Part shown: positions 15,271 to 33,852 of the stretch, piece by piece | Layout: the number at the start of each line of letters is the position of its first letter | How positions within the stretch are numbered: position 1 is the stretch's first letter | Source of the DNA: Metabacillus lacus | GTDB taxonomy: Bacteria; Bacillota; Bacilli; Bacillales; Bacillaceae | Length of the DNA stretch: 64,000 bases | Assembly (NCBI RefSeq): GCF_009674805.1 | Contig: NZ_WKKI01000017.1 | Coordinates: 1-64,000 of the forward strand | Direction of reading: 5' to 3' | Program-made: the position numbers and the translations under genes | The notes under the pieces: generated by a model | Told to the model about the DNA's origin: nothing | The model's database searches: none | The model's input: only the letters and a program-made list of their open reading frames with translations

Positions 15271-16011
15271 TTAGTTGTCATAAGACACTTTCCAAAGATA
15301 CAAGCCATGTCCCGGTACGGTCCTGCCGCTCTCCGCTCTGTTTCTAGCCTCTAAAATCCGTGGAATATCTTCCGGAAAAATTTTTTTCCTGCCAACTTCC
15401 AGCAGCGTTCCTACCATTATACGAACCATATTATACAGAAATCCGCTGCCTGTTACATGAAAATAAAGCATACTTCCTTCTTCTACCAGCTGGAAGGAAT
15501 AGATGGTCCTAATTCTATTCTCCACTGCCGTCTTGATAGAACAGAAGCTGGTAAAATCATGAGTTCCTTCCATAAGAGCGGCTGCTTTTCTCATAGAATC
15601 AATATCAAGCTGATAAGGATAGGAAAAAGCATATTTTCTGTTATAAACGTTACGTACAGGTGATAAAGAAACATGATATCGGTATTCCTTTTTTTTCACT
15701 TGGAACCTTGCATGAAAATCCTCAGGTGCAGGCTGTACGTTTAAAAGCGCTATGTCCTCGGGCAGCAGTGAATTTAGTGCAGCCGGCCATTTCTGGTTTG
15801 GAATGGCCAGGTTTGTTTCAAAATGAATCACCTGGCCGGCTGCATGTACTCCAGCATCAGTTCTTCCAGAGGCTATGATTTTTATTTCAGTACCCTTATG
15901 AAGTTTTCGCAGGGCTTTCTCTATTTCTCCCTGCACCGTTCTTCCATAGGGCTGTAGCTGAAAGCCGCTGAATTCCGAACCGTCATAGGAAATTGTACAT
16001 TTCAGTTTCAC
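15271..16011 (-). CDS. truA: tRNA pseudouridine(38-40) synthase TruA
   Basis: TruA makes pseudouridine at positions 38-40 of the tRNA anticodon arm. The catalytic aspartate is in SGRTDAGVHA (about residue 52), and YDGSEFSGFQ and SFCSIKTAVENRIRTI are present. The 246-residue length is normal. It follows ecfT by 11 bases, ending the ecfA1-ecfA2-ecfT-truA run as in B. subtilis. Confidence 0.97.
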   Translation of the reverse strand: MKLKCTISYDGSEFSGFQLQPYGRTVQGEIEKALRKLHKGTEIKIIASGRTDAGVHAAGQVIHFETNLAIPNQKWPAALNSLLPEDIALLNVQPAPEDFHARFQVKKKEYRYHVSLSPVRNVYNRKYAFSYPYQLDIDSMRKAAALMEGTHDFTSFCSIKTAVENRIRTIYSFQLVEEGSMLYFHVTGSGFLYNMVRIMVGTLLEVGRKKIFPEDIPRILEARNRAESGRTVPGHGLYLWKVSYDN

Positions 16012-16022
16012 TGTGATCCCCC

Positions 16023-16820
16023 CTAGCTTCGCAAAAACAGGAGCATGACGCCAAAACCGGCCAGGACTGCAATCAGGAGGGTATCATTCAGCCCCCACTT
16101 CAGCTGCCTCAGCTTTGTCCTGCCTTCCCCTCCCTGATATCCTCTTGCCTCCATGGCGGTGGCAAGCTCTTCCGCCCTCTTAAAGGCGCTGATAAAAAGT
16201 GGAACAAGAAGCGGAATAATGGCCTTTACCCGGTCTTTCACAGGTCCGCTGGCAAAGTCCACTCCCCTTGCCATCTGCGCTTTCATAATTTTATCTGTTT
16301 CTTCCATAAGCGTTGGAATGAATCTTAGACTGATGGACATCATGAGTGCAAGCTCATGTACCGGCAGCCTGACTTTCTTAAAAGGACCCAGAAGGCTCTC
16401 CATTCCATCAGTAACCTCAATCGGTGTTGTTGTCAGCGTCAGAATCGTCGTCATCATGATGAGGAACAGAAACCGCATAGAGATGAATATTCCCTGGCGC
16501 ACTCCCTCCTCATGAATCCTCAGGAAACCCAAATCGAGCAGCAGAGGGCCGTCCTTTGTCACAAAGATGTGAAGCAGGAAGGTGAACATGACGATCCAGA
16601 GAATCGGTCTTAGCCCGTTCAGCAAAAAGACAGGCGGAAGCTTTGTCATGGAAACGACTGTAATGGTAAAAATGGCGAGAAGCAGGTATGTTAAGCTGTT
16701 GTTGGCGAAAAATACAATAAACACAAATAAAAAGATCATCATCAGCTTGGAGCGGGGGTCCAGGCGGTGTATCAGGGAGCTGCCCGGCACATACTTGCCA
16801 ATAATCATGCTATTGAGCAT
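16023..16820 (-). CDS. ecfT: ECF transporter transmembrane component EcfT
   Basis: EcfT is the shared membrane coupling subunit of energy-coupling factor vitamin importers. The protein has about five membrane helices and the coupling motifs MARGVD and MEARGY, which contact the two ATPases. I choose the ATG at 16820: GGGGTGG lies upstream and the product begins [23 protein letters not shown] as in B. subtilis; longer readings start inside ecfA2. It overlaps ecfA2 by 11 bases. No substrate-binding S component is in the window. Confidence 0.95.
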   Translation of the reverse strand: MLNSMIIGKYVPGSSLIHRLDPRSKLMMIFLFVFIVFFANNSLTYLLLAIFTITVVSMTKLPPVFLLNGLRPILWIVMFTFLLHIFVTKDGPLLLDLGFLRIHEEGVRQGIFISMRFLFLIMMTTILTLTTTPIEVTDGMESLLGPFKKVRLPVHELALMMSISLRFIPTLMEETDKIMKAQMARGVDFASGPVKDRVKAIIPLLVPLFISAFKRAEELATAMEARGYQGGEGRTKLRQLKWGLNDTLLIAVLAGFGVMLLFLRS

Positions 16821-17685
16821 CTTTGCCACCCCGCCCCAATAAGTTTTTGATCTGAGCAATGGACTCTTCCATTGTTAGTGGAATGGCACCGATTGACTGA
16901 CCCAGCTTATCTTCCAGCTTTGATTTCAGCTTTATCGTTTCAGGAAGATCAAGTCCCATTTCCGCCAATGCCTGCGATTGCTTAAATATATCCCGCGGCG
17001 TACCTTCCATTTTAATGGTGCCGCCTTCCATTACAACAATCTGATCAGCATATCTGGCTGCATCCTCCATACTGTGTGTAACAAGTATCGTCGTCAGCCC
17101 CTGCTGTCTGTGAAGATCAGCAAACATTTCCATAATCTCATGCCGCCCGTGAGGATCCAGGCCCGCAGTAGGCTCGTCCAGCACAAGCACCTCAGGCTCC
17201 ATCGCGAGCACCCCTGCTATTGCCGCTCTTCTCATCTGTCCGCCGCTGAGGTCAAAAGGAGACCTTGTGAGCAGCTCTTCTGAGAGACCGACCTTTGACA
17301 GTGCCTGCCGTGCTTTTTGCTTGGCTTCCTGTTCACTGACACCGAAATTGAGCGGCCCGAAAGCAATATCTTTTTCTACCGTTTCTTCAAACAGCTGATG
17401 TTCAGGAAACTGAAAAACGATAGCCACTTTTTTTCGAATACTTTTTAGATTCTTATATTTACGGCCTGCCTCTATTTCAGTGTCTCCAATCACGATTGAC
17501 CCTTTTGTAGGCCTCAGGAGGGCGTTCAGATGCTGAAGGACGGTTGACTTGCCGGAACCGGTATGGCCGATGATGGCAAGGTAGGTGCCTTCCTTAATCG
17601 TCAGATTGATATTGTGCAGGGCAAGGCGTTCAAAGGGGGAACGAATTTGGTAGCGGTGCTCTAGTTCTTTGAGTGTAATGTCCAT
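16810..17685 (-). CDS. ecfA2: ECF transporter ATPase EcfA2
   Basis: One of the paired ATPases driving the ECF importer. It has Walker [20 protein letters not shown] after the Q-loop, signature LSGGQ, Walker B LVLDEP and the H-loop THSMED. The 291-residue protein has the longer C-terminal region seen in EcfA2. It overlaps ecfA1 by 25 bases, pointing to translational coupling and equal dosage. Confidence 0.95.
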   Translation of the reverse strand: MDITLKELEHRYQIRSPFERLALHNINLTIKEGTYLAIIGHTGSGKSTVLQHLNALLRPTKGSIVIGDTEIEAGRKYKNLKSIRKKVAIVFQFPEHQLFEETVEKDIAFGPLNFGVSEQEAKQKARQALSKVGLSEELLTRSPFDLSGGQMRRAAIAGVLAMEPEVLVLDEPTAGLDPHGRHEIMEMFADLHRQQGLTTILVTHSMEDAARYADQIVVMEGGTIKMEGTPRDIFKQSQALAEMGLDLPETIKLKSKLEDKLGQSIGAIPLTMEESIAQIKNLLGRGGKDAQ

Positions 17686-18500
17686 AGCTCGTTCACCAGT
17701 CCTTCTTGCGTTAAATGATCGTTTGATAAAGGAATACCGGCTTCCCTCAGCTGCCTGCTAAGCTTGTATGGAAATGGAAGATCAAGTCCAATTTCCACAA
17801 GCTTCTCATTCAGGGAAAACACTTGCTCCGGTGTTCCTTCTGCAAACTTTTTGCCCCGGTTCATCACAAACACCCTGTCTGCTCTTGCTGCTTCCTCAAG
17901 ATCATGAGTAATGGAAACCACTGTGACGATACCCTTTTTGTTCAGTTCCTGTACTGTTTCAATGACTTCTTCACGCCCTAGGGGATCCAGCATGGAAGTG
18001 GCTTCATCTAAAATAATGATTTTAGGCTGGGCTGCAATGACACCCGCAATGGCTACACGCTGCTTTTGACCACCGGAAAGATGGTGCGGCTCTTGATCAA
18101 GAAACTTTTCCATTTTCACTTGCTGAATGGACCAATTTACCCGCCGTATCATCTCATCCCTGGGAACGCCATTGTTTTCTAAACCAAAAGCCACATCATC
18201 TCTGACTGTGGTGCCTACAAACTGGTTGTCCGGATTTTGAAATACCATACCAATTTGTTTGCGAATGTCCCAGACACTTTCTTCGGAAAGCGGAATTCCA
18301 TTTACCTTAACCAGTCCCTCTTTAGGGAGAAGAAGGCCATTTAAAATTTTAGCGAGCGTTGACTTGCCTGAGCCGTTATGGCCCACAACTGCAAGCCATT
18401 CTCCTTCCCTGACAGTGAGACTGACACCTTGCAGAGCAGGTTCATCACTATTGTGGTATTGAAAGACTACATCTTCTATTCTGATCATATCGCTGCTCAC
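17661..18500 (-). CDS. ecfA1: ECF transporter ATPase EcfA1
   Basis: Partner ATPase of EcfA2. Walker [20 protein letters not shown], signature HLSGGQKQR, Walker B IIILDEA and THDLEEA are all present. In EcfA1 the catalytic position after Walker B reads DEATSMLDP. It is the first gene of the ecf block and is separated from rplQ by a terminator, yet I see no clear promoter, so read-through may matter. Confidence 0.95.
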   Translation of the reverse strand: MSSDMIRIEDVVFQYHNSDEPALQGVSLTVREGEWLAVVGHNGSGKSTLAKILNGLLLPKEGLVKVNGIPLSEESVWDIRKQIGMVFQNPDNQFVGTTVRDDVAFGLENNGVPRDEMIRRVNWSIQQVKMEKFLDQEPHHLSGGQKQRVAIAGVIAAQPKIIILDEATSMLDPLGREEVIETVQELNKKGIVTVVSITHDLEEAARADRVFVMNRGKKFAEGTPEQVFSLNEKLVEIGLDLPFPYKLSRQLREAGIPLSNDHLTQEGLVNELWTLHSKN

Positions 18501-18565
18501 CGCCCAGCCTCCTCAACTCATCCTGTATATCTCTCTCGGCTATTCTGCAGAAGGTATTCATCCCT

Positions 18566-18607
18566 ATAAAAAAAGGGCATAGATCCAGTTTTGCAACTGT
18601 TCCGCCC
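18566..18607 (-). terminator. Terminator after rplQ
   Basis: GGGC and an inner CAGTT/AACTG stem close a hairpin followed on the minus strand by TTTTTTTTA. It marks the end of the alpha operon. Confidence 0.75.
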
Positions 18608-18632
18608 TCGTAGTAGACAAATGTATTTATGA

Positions 18633-19058
<426 letters not shown>

Positions 19059-19077
19059 TTATGGTTCCTAACTAGTT

Positions 19078-20022
19078 TCAGTCGTCTTTACGAAGACCTA
19101 ACCCGAGCTCTTCAAGTTTTGCCTTAACTTCTTCAAGAGACTTGCGGCCTAAGTTACGAACTTTCATCATATCTTCTTCTGTTTTATTTGCCAGCTCATG
19201 AACTGTATTGATGCCGGCGCGCTTCAGGCAGTTATAAGAACGCACTGAAAGGTCCAGCTCTTCAATTGTCATTTCAAGAACTTTTTCTTTTTGGTCTTCT
19301 TCTTTCTCAACCATGATCTCAGCATTTTGGGCTTCATCTGTTAAGCCTACGAAAATATTAAGATGTTCAGTTAAGATTTTGGCACCAAGCGCAATCGCTT
19401 CTTTTGGACCATTGCTGCCATCTGTCCATACGTCAAATGTCAGTTTATCAAAGTTAGCGACTTGTCCTACCCTTGTCTTTTCGACTTGATAGGATACGCG
19501 AGATACAGGTGTATAAATTGAATCGATTGGAATCACACCAATAGGCTGATCCTCTCTTTTGTTTGCAACAGCTGGTGTATACCCGCGGCCGCGTCTGGCA
19601 GTCAGCCTCATGCGCAGAGTAGCATCCTTTGCAAGAGTAGCAATATGAAGTTCCGGATTCAGAATTTCAACATCGCTGTCGTGGGTTATATCAGCAGCTG
19701 TTACAACGCCTTCACCCTGTACATCAATCTCTAATGTTTTCTCTTCTTCTGAATAGATTTTTAGTGCAAGTTTCTTAATGTTCAAGATCATTGAGGTCAC
19801 ATCCTCAACGACACCTTCAATAGTAGAAAACTCATGCAGCACTCCATCTATCTGGATTGATGTTACAGCGGCACCAGGAAGTGAGGATAACAGGATACGA
19901 CGTAAGGAGTTACCCAAAGTTGTACCATATCCACGCTCAAGTGGCTCGACGACGAACTTGCCGTACTTGGCATCGTCGCTGATTTCAACCGTTTCGATTT
20001 TTGGTTTTTCAATTTCGATCAT
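19078..20022 (-). CDS. rpoA: DNA-directed RNA polymerase alpha subunit
   Basis: RpoA dimerises to start polymerase assembly and its C-terminal domain binds UP elements and activators. The N-terminal domain (about 1-230) has [18 protein letters not shown]; the C-terminal domain (about 245-314) has [13 protein letters not shown] and the helix-hairpin-helix [12 protein letters not shown]. The 314-residue length is standard for Bacillus. A 171-base gap with its own promoter separates it from rpsK, so it can be transcribed apart from the ribosomal genes. Confidence 0.99.
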   Translation of the reverse strand: MIEIEKPKIETVEISDDAKYGKFVVEPLERGYGTTLGNSLRRILLSSLPGAAVTSIQIDGVLHEFSTIEGVVEDVTSMILNIKKLALKIYSEEEKTLEIDVQGEGVVTAADITHDSDVEILNPELHIATLAKDATLRMRLTARRGRGYTPAVANKREDQPIGVIPIDSIYTPVSRVSYQVEKTRVGQVANFDKLTFDVWTDGSNGPKEAIALGAKILTEHLNIFVGLTDEAQNAEIMVEKEEDQKEKVLEMTIEELDLSVRSYNCLKRAGINTVHELANKTEEDMMKVRNLGRKSLEEVKAKLEELGLGLRKDD

Positions 20023-20148
20023 CCAATAAAACCCTCCTTCAAAACGTCGAAACCCCGGCTAGACAATTGGTCTAACCGAAATTCCCCATAAAAAGTCCCG
20101 ATTGTGCACAACAACAGAAGTATTTATCTGTGAAATGATAATAACTGT

Positions 20149-20177
20149 ATCATAACCCATTATTGACAGGGATACAA
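20149..20177 (-). promoter_or_regulatory. Internal promoter upstream of rpoA
   Basis: Minus-strand TTGTAT, 17 bases, TATGAT in the rpsK-rpoA gap, about 125 bases before the rpoA start. Confidence 0.55.
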
Positions 20178-20193
20178 AATCTATACAGAAAAA

Positions 20194-20589
<396 letters not shown>

Positions 20590-20609
20590 TTAACCTCCTT
20601 TACTTTACC

Positions 20610-20975
20610 TTATTTCTTTTTGTTAGCAACTGTACGACGTGGACCTTTACGGGTACGTGCGTTGTTTTTAGTGTTTTGTCCGCGAACCGGTAAACCGCGA
20701 CGGTGACGTAAGCCACGGAAGCTTCCGATCTCGATTAGACGTTTGATGTTAAGAGAAATCTCACGACGAAGATCTCCTTCTACTTTCAATCTGTCAATTA
20801 CTTCACGGATTTTCCCAAGCTCTTCTTCAGTCAGATCACGTACACGTGTATCCTCAGAAATTCCAGCTTCAGCAAGAATGTTTTCCGCAGATTTGCGTCC
20901 GATACCATAAATGTATGTTAAAGAAATGACAACACGTTTTTCACGTGGAATATCAACACCAGCAATACGAGCCAT
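20610..20975 (-). CDS. rpsM: 30S ribosomal protein S13
   Basis: S13 bridges the 30S head to the large subunit. The 121-residue protein begins [16 protein letters not shown], has the helix-two-turn-helix region [12 protein letters not shown] and ends with the basic [17 protein letters not shown] tail that reaches tRNA. It follows rpmJ by 21 bases. Confidence 0.99.
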   Translation of the reverse strand: MARIAGVDIPREKRVVISLTYIYGIGRKSAENILAEAGISEDTRVRDLTEEELGKIREVIDRLKVEGDLRREISLNIKRLIEIGSFRGLRHRRGLPVRGQNTKNNARTRKGPRRTVANKKK

Positions 20976-20996
20976 TATGCTGCACCTCCTTCTTTA

Positions 20997-21143
<147 letters not shown>

Positions 21144-21362
21144 CTATTTGAAACGGTACGTAATTCTACCACGTGTTAAATCATATGGAGATAATTCTAC
21201 CGTAACTTTGTCTCCAGGTAAAATGCGAATAAAGTGCATGCGGATTTTACCAGATACGTGCGCTAATACAGTATGACCGTTCTCAAGCTGAACTTTGAAC
21301 ATCGCATTCGGCAATGTCTCCTGGACCGTGCCTTCAACTTCAATTACATCATCTTTAGCCAT
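21144..21362 (-). CDS. infA: Translation initiation factor IF-1
   Basis: IF-1 binds the 30S A site during initiation. The 72-residue OB-fold protein starts [19 protein letters not shown] and includes [24 protein letters not shown] split by the usual turns. Its start overlaps the end of the KOW protein gene by eight bases. Confidence 0.99.
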   Translation of the reverse strand: MAKDDVIEVEGTVQETLPNAMFKVQLENGHTVLAHVSGKIRMHFIRILPGDKVTVELSPYDLTRGRITYRFK

Positions 21363-21678
21363 TCAAGTGTTCTCCCTTCTTCAAATCAGCGACTTGCTCA
21401 TTGACAAACTTTGTTAAAGCAAATCTAAGTTTGCCGTTTGTCACACGACCAGTCTCGACTATACTGCTCTGAACTTCCGGAGATAAGCAATCAAAAAATT
21501 CTAGATGGTTGATGTTTTTTTTCTTCGGAGAGTGAAACTTTCGTTTTTCTCCGTCAGCAAGTAAAACGAAGCGCTCATCGAGAATCTTAATCACAACAGC
21601 ATATTGTCCTTCTTCTCTGCCTTGAGTGATCAAAACAAACTGCCCTATGCTCGGACTCGAATCAGGTTCGTTCAACAA
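21355..21678 (-). CDS. KOW-domain RNA-binding protein (L14e-like)
   Basis: A 107-residue protein with a KOW-like N-terminal domain: [22 protein letters not shown] matches the beta-barrel of eukaryotic L14e/L27e-like proteins. Bacillus genomes carry one here between map and infA (ybzG in B. subtilis). Its role on the ribosome or RNA is not established. Spacing of 13 bases to map and an eight-base overlap with infA suggest it is translated with the operon. Confidence 0.85.
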   Translation of the reverse strand: MLNEPDSSPSIGQFVLITQGREEGQYAVVIKILDERFVLLADGEKRKFHSPKKKNINHLEFFDCLSPEVQSSIVETGRVTNGKLRFALTKFVNEQVADLKKGEHLNG

Positions 21679-21691
21679 TTATCACCTTCAC

Positions 21692-23100
<1,409 letters not shown>

Positions 23101-23143
23101 TCAGTCTCTATTTAGAGGGAATGGGAGCAGCTCCCATTTAACC

Positions 23144-24442
23144 TCATTGTTTGATAAAGCCTTTATAGTGACGCTTAACCAACTGACTTTCAAGCTGTTT
23201 CATCGTTTCAAGTGCAACACCGACAACGATTAGCAAGCTCGTTCCCCCGATTTGAGCAGCAGGAGGTAATCCAGCGAAACTAGTAAAAAACACAGGAAGA
23301 ACTGCAATAACTGCCAAGAAAAGAGAACCTACGAGCGTTAATCGATATAGAACTCTAGTCAAGTACTCTTGAGTACTTACACCAGGACGGATCCCAGGAA
23401 CATAGCCGCCTTGTTTCTTCAGATTATCTGCCATCTGTTCAGGGTTAACCTGAATGAATGCGTAGAAATACGTAAATGCGATAATCAGAGCTACATAGAA
23501 CAGCATGCCGACGGGCTGCGAATAGTCAAAGTTTGTTTGTATCCATTGAGTTACATCATTTGGTCCGAAGAACGATGCAATCGTCGGCGGAGTAATGATG
23601 AAAGATACTGCAAAGATAACAGGAATAACACCTGCTGCATTCACTTTTAGCGGAATATGTGTAGACTGTCCTCCAGCTGGAGTACGGCCTGCCAGTCTTT
23701 TCGCATACTGAATAGGAATCTTCCGGTTGGCTTGCTGGATAAAGATAACCCCAACAATAATCGCAAGGACTGCCAACAGCAAGAGAACAACAGTTACAAT
23801 GCGAAGAAACAGCTGATCACCGGCATCTTGGAATTGCTGAGCATATACCTGGTTAATGATGTTCGGAATGCCAGCAACGATACCTGCAAAGATCAGGATG
23901 GAAATACCATTTCCAACACCCTTTGCTGTGATCTGCTCACCAAGCCACATTAAAAATGCAGTTCCGGCAGTCAATACAATTGCAATCGTCAGATAAGTTC
24001 CAACACCCGGGTCCAGGATCAAAAGCCCTCCTGCAAGGTTGTTAAAACCGTACGACATGCCAAGAGCCTGAATAAACCCTAGAACAATAGTGAAATACCT
24101 TGTAAACTGCGTTAATTTACGACGGCCGGCCTCACCTTGTTTAGACCATTCAGTGAACTTTGGAACGACATCCATTTGAAGCAATTGAACGATAATTGAA
24201 GCAGTGATGTACGGCATAATCCCCATTGCTAGAATGGAAAAGTTGAACAGGGCGCCGCCGCCGAATGTATTAAGAATTCCAAACACATTAAGAGATTCAT
24301 CCTGCGCCCTTAATACATCTGCATTAACACCTGGCACAGGGATGAATGAACCGATACGAAAGACGACAAGCAATAGTAGGGTGAAAATAATCTTATTTCG
24401 GATATCACCCACGCGCATAAAATTGGAGATTGTCTTTAACAT
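23144..24442 (-). CDS. secY: Preprotein translocase subunit SecY
   Basis: SecY forms the protein-conducting channel with SecE and SecG. The sequence has ten hydrophobic segments, the N-terminal GSFIPVPGV, and cytoplasmic loops with KRLAGRT and the conserved KQGGYVPGIRPG block. 432 residues. Its ATG shares one base with the rplO stop (TAATG). Confidence 0.98.
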   Translation of the reverse strand: MLKTISNFMRVGDIRNKIIFTLLLLVVFRIGSFIPVPGVNADVLRAQDESLNVFGILNTFGGGALFNFSILAMGIMPYITASIIVQLLQMDVVPKFTEWSKQGEAGRRKLTQFTRYFTIVLGFIQALGMSYGFNNLAGGLLILDPGVGTYLTIAIVLTAGTAFLMWLGEQITAKGVGNGISILIFAGIVAGIPNIINQVYAQQFQDAGDQLFLRIVTVVLLLLAVLAIIVGVIFIQQANRKIPIQYAKRLAGRTPAGGQSTHIPLKVNAAGVIPVIFAVSFIITPPTIASFFGPNDVTQWIQTNFDYSQPVGMLFYVALIIAFTYFYAFIQVNPEQMADNLKKQGGYVPGIRPGVSTQEYLTRVLYRLTLVGSLFLAVIAVLPVFFTSFAGLPPAAQIGGTSLLIVVGVALETMKQLESQLVKRHYKGFIKQ

Positions 24443-24882
24443 TAGATCACCTCAGCTGTACCGCCAGCAGCCTCAATTGCTTCTTTAGCAGAAGAGGAAA
24501 ATTTGTGTGCTTTTACTGTTAACTTTTTCTCTAATTTACCATTGCCAAGAACCTTAACTCCGGCATTAAGCTTGCTGATTACGCGAGTCTCAAGAAGCAA
24601 TTCAGGAGTAACTTCAGTACCTTCCTCAAAACGGTTAAGATCTTCAAGGTTTAAGATAGCGAAGTCCTTACGGTTGATGTTAGTGAATCCACGCTTTGGA
24701 AGACGTCTAAACAAAGGAGTTTGACCACCTTCAAAACCAGGACGAACACCGCCGCCAGAACGAGCATTTTGACCTTTATGACCTTTACCAGATGTTTTAC
24801 CATTTCCAGAACCGATTCCGCGACCTAGACGGTTGCGCTCTTTACGGGAACCTTCTGCAGGTTTTAATTCATGAAGTTTCAT
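24442..24882 (-). CDS. rplO: 50S ribosomal protein L15
   Basis: L15 is a late-assembly protein with a long basic extension. The 146-residue product starts [22 protein letters not shown] and has the Gly/Lys-rich [20 protein letters not shown] arm that threads into 23S rRNA. It lies between rpmD and secY in the spc operon. Confidence 0.99.
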   Translation of the reverse strand: MKLHELKPAEGSRKERNRLGRGIGSGNGKTSGKGHKGQNARSGGGVRPGFEGGQTPLFRRLPKRGFTNINRKDFAILNLEDLNRFEEGTEVTPELLLETRVISKLNAGVKVLGNGKLEKKLTVKAHKFSSSAKEAIEAAGGTAEVI

Positions 24883-24912
24883 ACTTACACCTCCTTATTT
24901 TTAAGAATGATA

Positions 24913-25095
24913 TTATTGTTCTTTTACAGTAACAAGGTGTGCTACTTTGTTGATCATGCCACGGATTGCAGGATTGTCTTCATGCACGACAGTCTGGTGC
25001 ATTTTTTTCAATCCAAGAGTTTTAACAGTTGTACGCTGGCCTTCCGGTCGGCCAATTACACTGCGAGTGAGGGTAATCGCTAATTTGTTTGCCAT
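24913..25095 (-). CDS. rpmD: 50S ribosomal protein L30
   Basis: The 60-residue protein begins [21 protein letters not shown] and ends HLVTVKEQ. Two ATG codons stand side by side; the second (25095) fits the usual MAxKLxITL start and is nine bases after GGAGGG. It follows rpsE by 13 bases. Confidence 0.97.
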   Translation of the reverse strand: MANKLAITLTRSVIGRPEGQRTTVKTLGLKKMHQTVVHEDNPAIRGMINKVAHLVTVKEQ

Positions 25096-25108
25096 CATGT
25101 TTCCCTCC

Positions 25109-25995
<887 letters not shown>

Positions 25996-26026
25996 TTACG
26001 TCACTCCTTTCTTAACCTAGGCTGCA

Positions 26027-26563
26027 TTACTTCGCAGTTTTACCTTCTTTACGACGAACGAATTCACCTTCATAACGGATACCTTTGCCTTTATAAGGCT
26101 CTGGAGGACGGATGCCGCGGATGTTAGCAGCTAGAGCTCCAACGCGCTCTTTGTCTACACCTTTAACAACAACCTTCGTTTGTGAAGGAACATCGATTTC
26201 TACACCCTCTTCAGGAAGAATTTCTACCGGATGAGAGTAACCAACACTAAGAACAAGCTTGTTTCCAGACTTTGTTGCACGGTAACCTACACCGATTAGC
26301 TCAAGTCCTCTTTCGAATCCTTTAGAAACACCTTCAACCATGTTTCCTAAAAGGCTGCGAGTTGTACCGTGAAGAGCACGGTGCTCTTTTTGGTCTGAAG
26401 GACGAGTTACTGATAACACGTTGTCTTCAACCTTTACATCAATATCAGAGTGAAACGTACGAGTTAGTTCCCCTTTTGGCCCTTTAACAGTTACAGTATC
26501 ACCGTTGATAGTAACTGTTACGCCAGCAGGGATCTCAAGTGGTTTTTTACCTACGCGAGACAT
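26027..26563 (-). CDS. rplF: 50S ribosomal protein L6
   Basis: L6 lies by the factor-binding centre. The 178-residue protein has two repeated alpha/beta domains and the C-terminal signature [16 protein letters not shown] (here [17 protein letters not shown]). Start [15 protein letters not shown] is preceded by GGAGG. It sits between rpsH and rplR. Confidence 0.99.
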   Translation of the reverse strand: MSRVGKKPLEIPAGVTVTINGDTVTVKGPKGELTRTFHSDIDVKVEDNVLSVTRPSDQKEHRALHGTTRSLLGNMVEGVSKGFERGLELIGVGYRATKSGNKLVLSVGYSHPVEILPEEGVEIDVPSQTKVVVKGVDKERVGALAANIRGIRPPEPYKGKGIRYEGEFVRRKEGKTAK

Positions 26564-26594
26564 TCAATTGCACCTCCATTTCTATAACTGCTTA

Positions 26595-27226
<632 letters not shown>

Positions 27227-27232
27227 TTACGA

Positions 27233-27772
27233 TTATTTTTGGAATGGCATGCCGAACTGAGTTAATAACTCACGAGATTCTTCGTCAGTGTTAGCAGTCG
27301 TTACAATAACAATATCCATACCGCGTACTTTGCTGACTTTATCGTAATCAATTTCAGGGAAGATTAACTGTTCTTTAACTCCAAGTGTATAGTTGCCGCG
27401 TCCGTCAAAAGATTTCTTTGAAACACCGCGGAAGTCACGTACACGTGGTAAAGATACAGATACAAGTTTGTCTAGGAACTCATACATGCGCTCGCCGCGA
27501 AGTGTTACCTTTGCACCGATTGGCATGCCCTCACGAAGACGGAAACCAGCGATAGATTTTTTAGCCTTTGTAATAACCGGTTTTTGACCAGTGATTAACG
27601 TAAGCTCTTCTACTGCGCTGTCAAGTGCCTTAGCATTTGCTACTGCGTCACCTACACCAGTATTGATAACGATTTTTTCAAGCTTAGGTACTTCCATTAC
27701 TGATTTGTAATTAAATTTGCTCATCAGAGCAGGAGTAATTTCTTTATTAAACTTTTCTTTAAGGCGGTTCAT
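27233..27772 (-). CDS. rplE: 50S ribosomal protein L5
   Basis: L5 binds 5S rRNA and contacts the P-site tRNA. The 179-residue protein contains [42 protein letters not shown] in family form and the terminal [11 protein letters not shown]. It lies 25 bases after rplX. Confidence 0.99.
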   Translation of the reverse strand: MNRLKEKFNKEITPALMSKFNYKSVMEVPKLEKIVINTGVGDAVANAKALDSAVEELTLITGQKPVITKAKKSIAGFRLREGMPIGAKVTLRGERMYEFLDKLVSVSLPRVRDFRGVSKKSFDGRGNYTLGVKEQLIFPEIDYDKVSKVRGMDIVIVTTANTDEESRELLTQFGMPFQK

Positions 27773-27797
27773 CCGAAAGACCTCCCTTCCTTAGTTA

Positions 27798-28124
<327 letters not shown>

Positions 28125-28148
28125 TTAGTAAGGCAATCAATTTTTCTA

Positions 28149-28517
<369 letters not shown>

Positions 28518-28556
28518 TCACGTTACCTCCCTTCGGAATTGTTTATCCGAACTATA

Positions 28557-28841
<285 letters not shown>

Positions 28842-28845
28842 TTAA

Positions 28846-30128
<1,283 letters not shown>

Positions 30129-30131
30129 TGA

Positions 30132-30473
30132 TTATCCCTCCTTCTTTTCTGATACCACGATTGTAATGTGGCTCGTACGTTTGTTTATTTGGCTTGCACG
30201 TCCCATAGCACGAGGGCGGAAACGTTTCATTGTTGGACCTTCATCTACAAATGCTTGAGAAATAACCAGGCTGTTTACGTCCAAGTCATAGTTATGCTCA
30301 GCATTTGCAATAGCTGATTTCAACACTTTCTCGATAATTGGAGAAGCCGCCTTTGGCGTGTGCTGTAAAATCGCTACCGCTTCACCTACTTGCTTGCCTC
30401 GAATAAGATCAACTACTAAACGAACTTTACGAGGAGCAACACGTACTGTTCTAGCAACAGCTTTAGCTTGCAT
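30132..30473 (-). CDS. rplV: 50S ribosomal protein L22
   Basis: L22 lines the exit tunnel; its beta-hairpin ([19 protein letters not shown]) is where macrolide-resistance changes occur, and it looks wild type. 113 residues starting [16 protein letters not shown]. Confidence 0.99.
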   Translation of the reverse strand: MQAKAVARTVRVAPRKVRLVVDLIRGKQVGEAVAILQHTPKAASPIIEKVLKSAIANAEHNYDLDVNSLVISQAFVDEGPTMKRFRPRAMGRASQINKRTSHITIVVSEKKEG

Positions 30474-30490
30474 ATAAAATGCCTCCTCTC

Positions 30491-30769
30491 TTAACGTCTT
30501 GTTTTCTTGTCGTCGGCTGCATGGCCTTTGTAAGTACGAGTAGGAGCAAACTCACCAAGTTTGTGACCTACCATATCTTCAGTAACATATACAGGAACAT
30601 GTTTGCGACCATCATAAACCGCGATTGTATGACCAATGAATTGTGGGAAGATTGTAGAACGGCGAGACCAAGTTTTGATTACTTGCTTTTTCTCGGTTTC
30701 ATTAAGTTTTTCAACTTTGTTCATTAAATGATCATCCACGAATGGTCCTTTTTTTAAGCTGCGACCCAT
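30491..30769 (-). CDS. rpsS: 30S ribosomal protein S19
   Basis: S19 is in the 30S head with S13. The 92-residue protein starts [19 protein letters not shown] and has [26 protein letters not shown] in family form, then [13 protein letters not shown]. It sits between rplB and rplV. Confidence 0.99.
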   Translation of the reverse strand: MGRSLKKGPFVDDHLMNKVEKLNETEKKQVIKTWSRRSTIFPQFIGHTIAVYDGRKHVPVYVTEDMVGHKLGEFAPTRTYKGHAADDKKTRR

Positions 30770-30826
30770 TTTTGTACCTCCCTTCGCAATTGCGCTACGG
30801 TTCCTATGAACCGTAGGACAACCACG

Positions 30827-31672
<846 letters not shown>

Positions 31673-31687
31673 TCACTTAATAGATTA

Positions 31688-31975
31688 TTATACTTCGAAT
31701 AGTTCGATTTCTTTGCTGTCAGCAGTCAGTTTAACGATCGCTTTTCTGCGGCGGTTCGTTAGACCTGAATAACGTCCTACACGCTTGAATTTCCCTTTGT
31801 AGTTCTGAATGTTGACTTTATCAACTTTCACGCCAAAGATTTCTTCAATCGCATCTTTCACTTCCGTTTTGTTGGCTCTAACGTCAACTTCGAAAGTGTA
31901 TTTTTTATCAGCCATTAAGTCTGTAGATTGTTCCGTAATAACGGGGCGCTTAATAATATCACGAGGATCTTTCAT
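31688..31975 (-). CDS. rplW: 50S ribosomal protein L23
   Basis: L23 is the tunnel-exit docking protein. 95 residues, with [17 protein letters not shown] and [20 protein letters not shown]. Its ATG shares one base with the rplD stop (TAATG). Confidence 0.99.
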   Translation of the reverse strand: MKDPRDIIKRPVITEQSTDLMADKKYTFEVDVRANKTEVKDAIEEIFGVKVDKVNIQNYKGKFKRVGRYSGLTNRRRKAIVKLTADSKEIELFEV

Positions 31976-32598
31976 TATGCAAGCACCTCCTCTACTTTTT
32001 GCACTGCGTCTTTAGTGAAAACAAGCTTGTTGTGGCTTACCACATCAAGAACGTTAACTCCGTTTGCATCTACTACAGTAACACCAGGGATGTTGCGAGC
32101 AGAAAGAGCAACATTTTCGTTAGCATCAGCAGTAACGATTAACGTTTTTTCTTCGATAGACAATCCTTTTAGGATGTTAGCAAACTCTTTAGTCTTTGGT
32201 GTTTCCAAAGCAAGGCTTTCCAACACTAAAACATTGTTATCTTGCACTTTAGATGATAGTGCCGATTTGATAGCAAGACGGCGAACCTTCTTAGGCAGCT
32301 TGAATGAGTAGCTGCGAGGTGTAGGTCCGAATACAACTCCACCGCCGCGCCATTGTGGTGAGCGGATTGATCCTTGACGTGCACGTCCAGTACCTTTTTG
32401 GCGCCAAGGTTTGCGACCTCCGCCTCTTACTTCAGAACGTCCTTTAACTTTGTGAGATCCTTGACGCAAGGATGCTCTCTGCATCACGATGGCCTCGAAT
32501 ACTACGCTCTCGTTCGGCTCAATACCGAAGATAGAATCGTTTAATTCGATTTCGCCTGCTGCAGATCCGTTTTGATTAAATAATGAAACTTTAGGCAT
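31975..32598 (-). CDS. rplD: 50S ribosomal protein L4
   Basis: L4 contributes a loop to the exit tunnel ([21 protein letters not shown]). The ATG at 32598 gives 207 residues starting [11 protein letters not shown], as in B. subtilis, with GGAGGAG seven bases upstream; a TTG two codons earlier overlaps that ribosome site. Confidence 0.98.
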   Translation of the reverse strand: MPKVSLFNQNGSAAGEIELNDSIFGIEPNESVVFEAIVMQRASLRQGSHKVKGRSEVRGGGRKPWRQKGTGRARQGSIRSPQWRGGGVVFGPTPRSYSFKLPKKVRRLAIKSALSSKVQDNNVLVLESLALETPKTKEFANILKGLSIEEKTLIVTADANENVALSARNIPGVTVVDANGVNVLDVVSHNKLVFTKDAVQKVEEVLA

Positions 32599-32625
32599 TA
32601 TCAAACTCCTCCTTTCTCGGAAAAA

Positions 32626-33258
<633 letters not shown>

Positions 33259-33288
33259 TCACACCTCCTGTTAATTGTTTTTTATTTA

Positions 33289-33636
<348 letters not shown>

Positions 33637-33651
33637 TCAACAAGAATTTCC

Positions 33652-33690
33652 CTCACACACTCGCCATGGCAAAGCGGCCGGGTGTGTCAG
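33652..33690 (-). promoter_or_regulatory. S10 operon leader hairpin
   Basis: The leader folds through ACACAC...GTGTGT closing a GC-rich loop with CCGGCCGCTTTGCCATGGCG. It lies 55 bases before rpsJ. No T-run follows, so it is not a simple terminator; a ribosomal-protein or RNase target is possible. Confidence 0.5.
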
Positions 33691-33730
33691 CAACCTCTTG
33701 TATCATCGCAGTCAAAGACCAACATGCACT

Positions 33731-33759
33731 ATTATATAAAAAACCCAGAACAAATGCAA
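33731..33759 (-). promoter_or_regulatory. S10 operon promoter P2
   Basis: Minus-strand TTGCAT, 17 bases, TATAAT. Confidence 0.8.
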
Positions 33760-33799
33760 GGTTTTTTATGAAAAACTTTCTTTCCAGCGCACCTAAAAT

Positions 33800-33828
33800 A
33801 TTATACATGAAATCAGGGGCATTTTCAA
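33800..33828 (-). promoter_or_regulatory. S10 operon promoter P1
   Basis: Minus-strand TTGAAA, 17 bases, TATAAT, 69 bases upstream of P2. The gap between rpsJ and tuf (301 bases) is fully explained by the terminator, two promoters and the leader. Confidence 0.85.
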
Positions 33829-33852
33829 CAGAAGTTTAAGAGTTTTGTCCAT

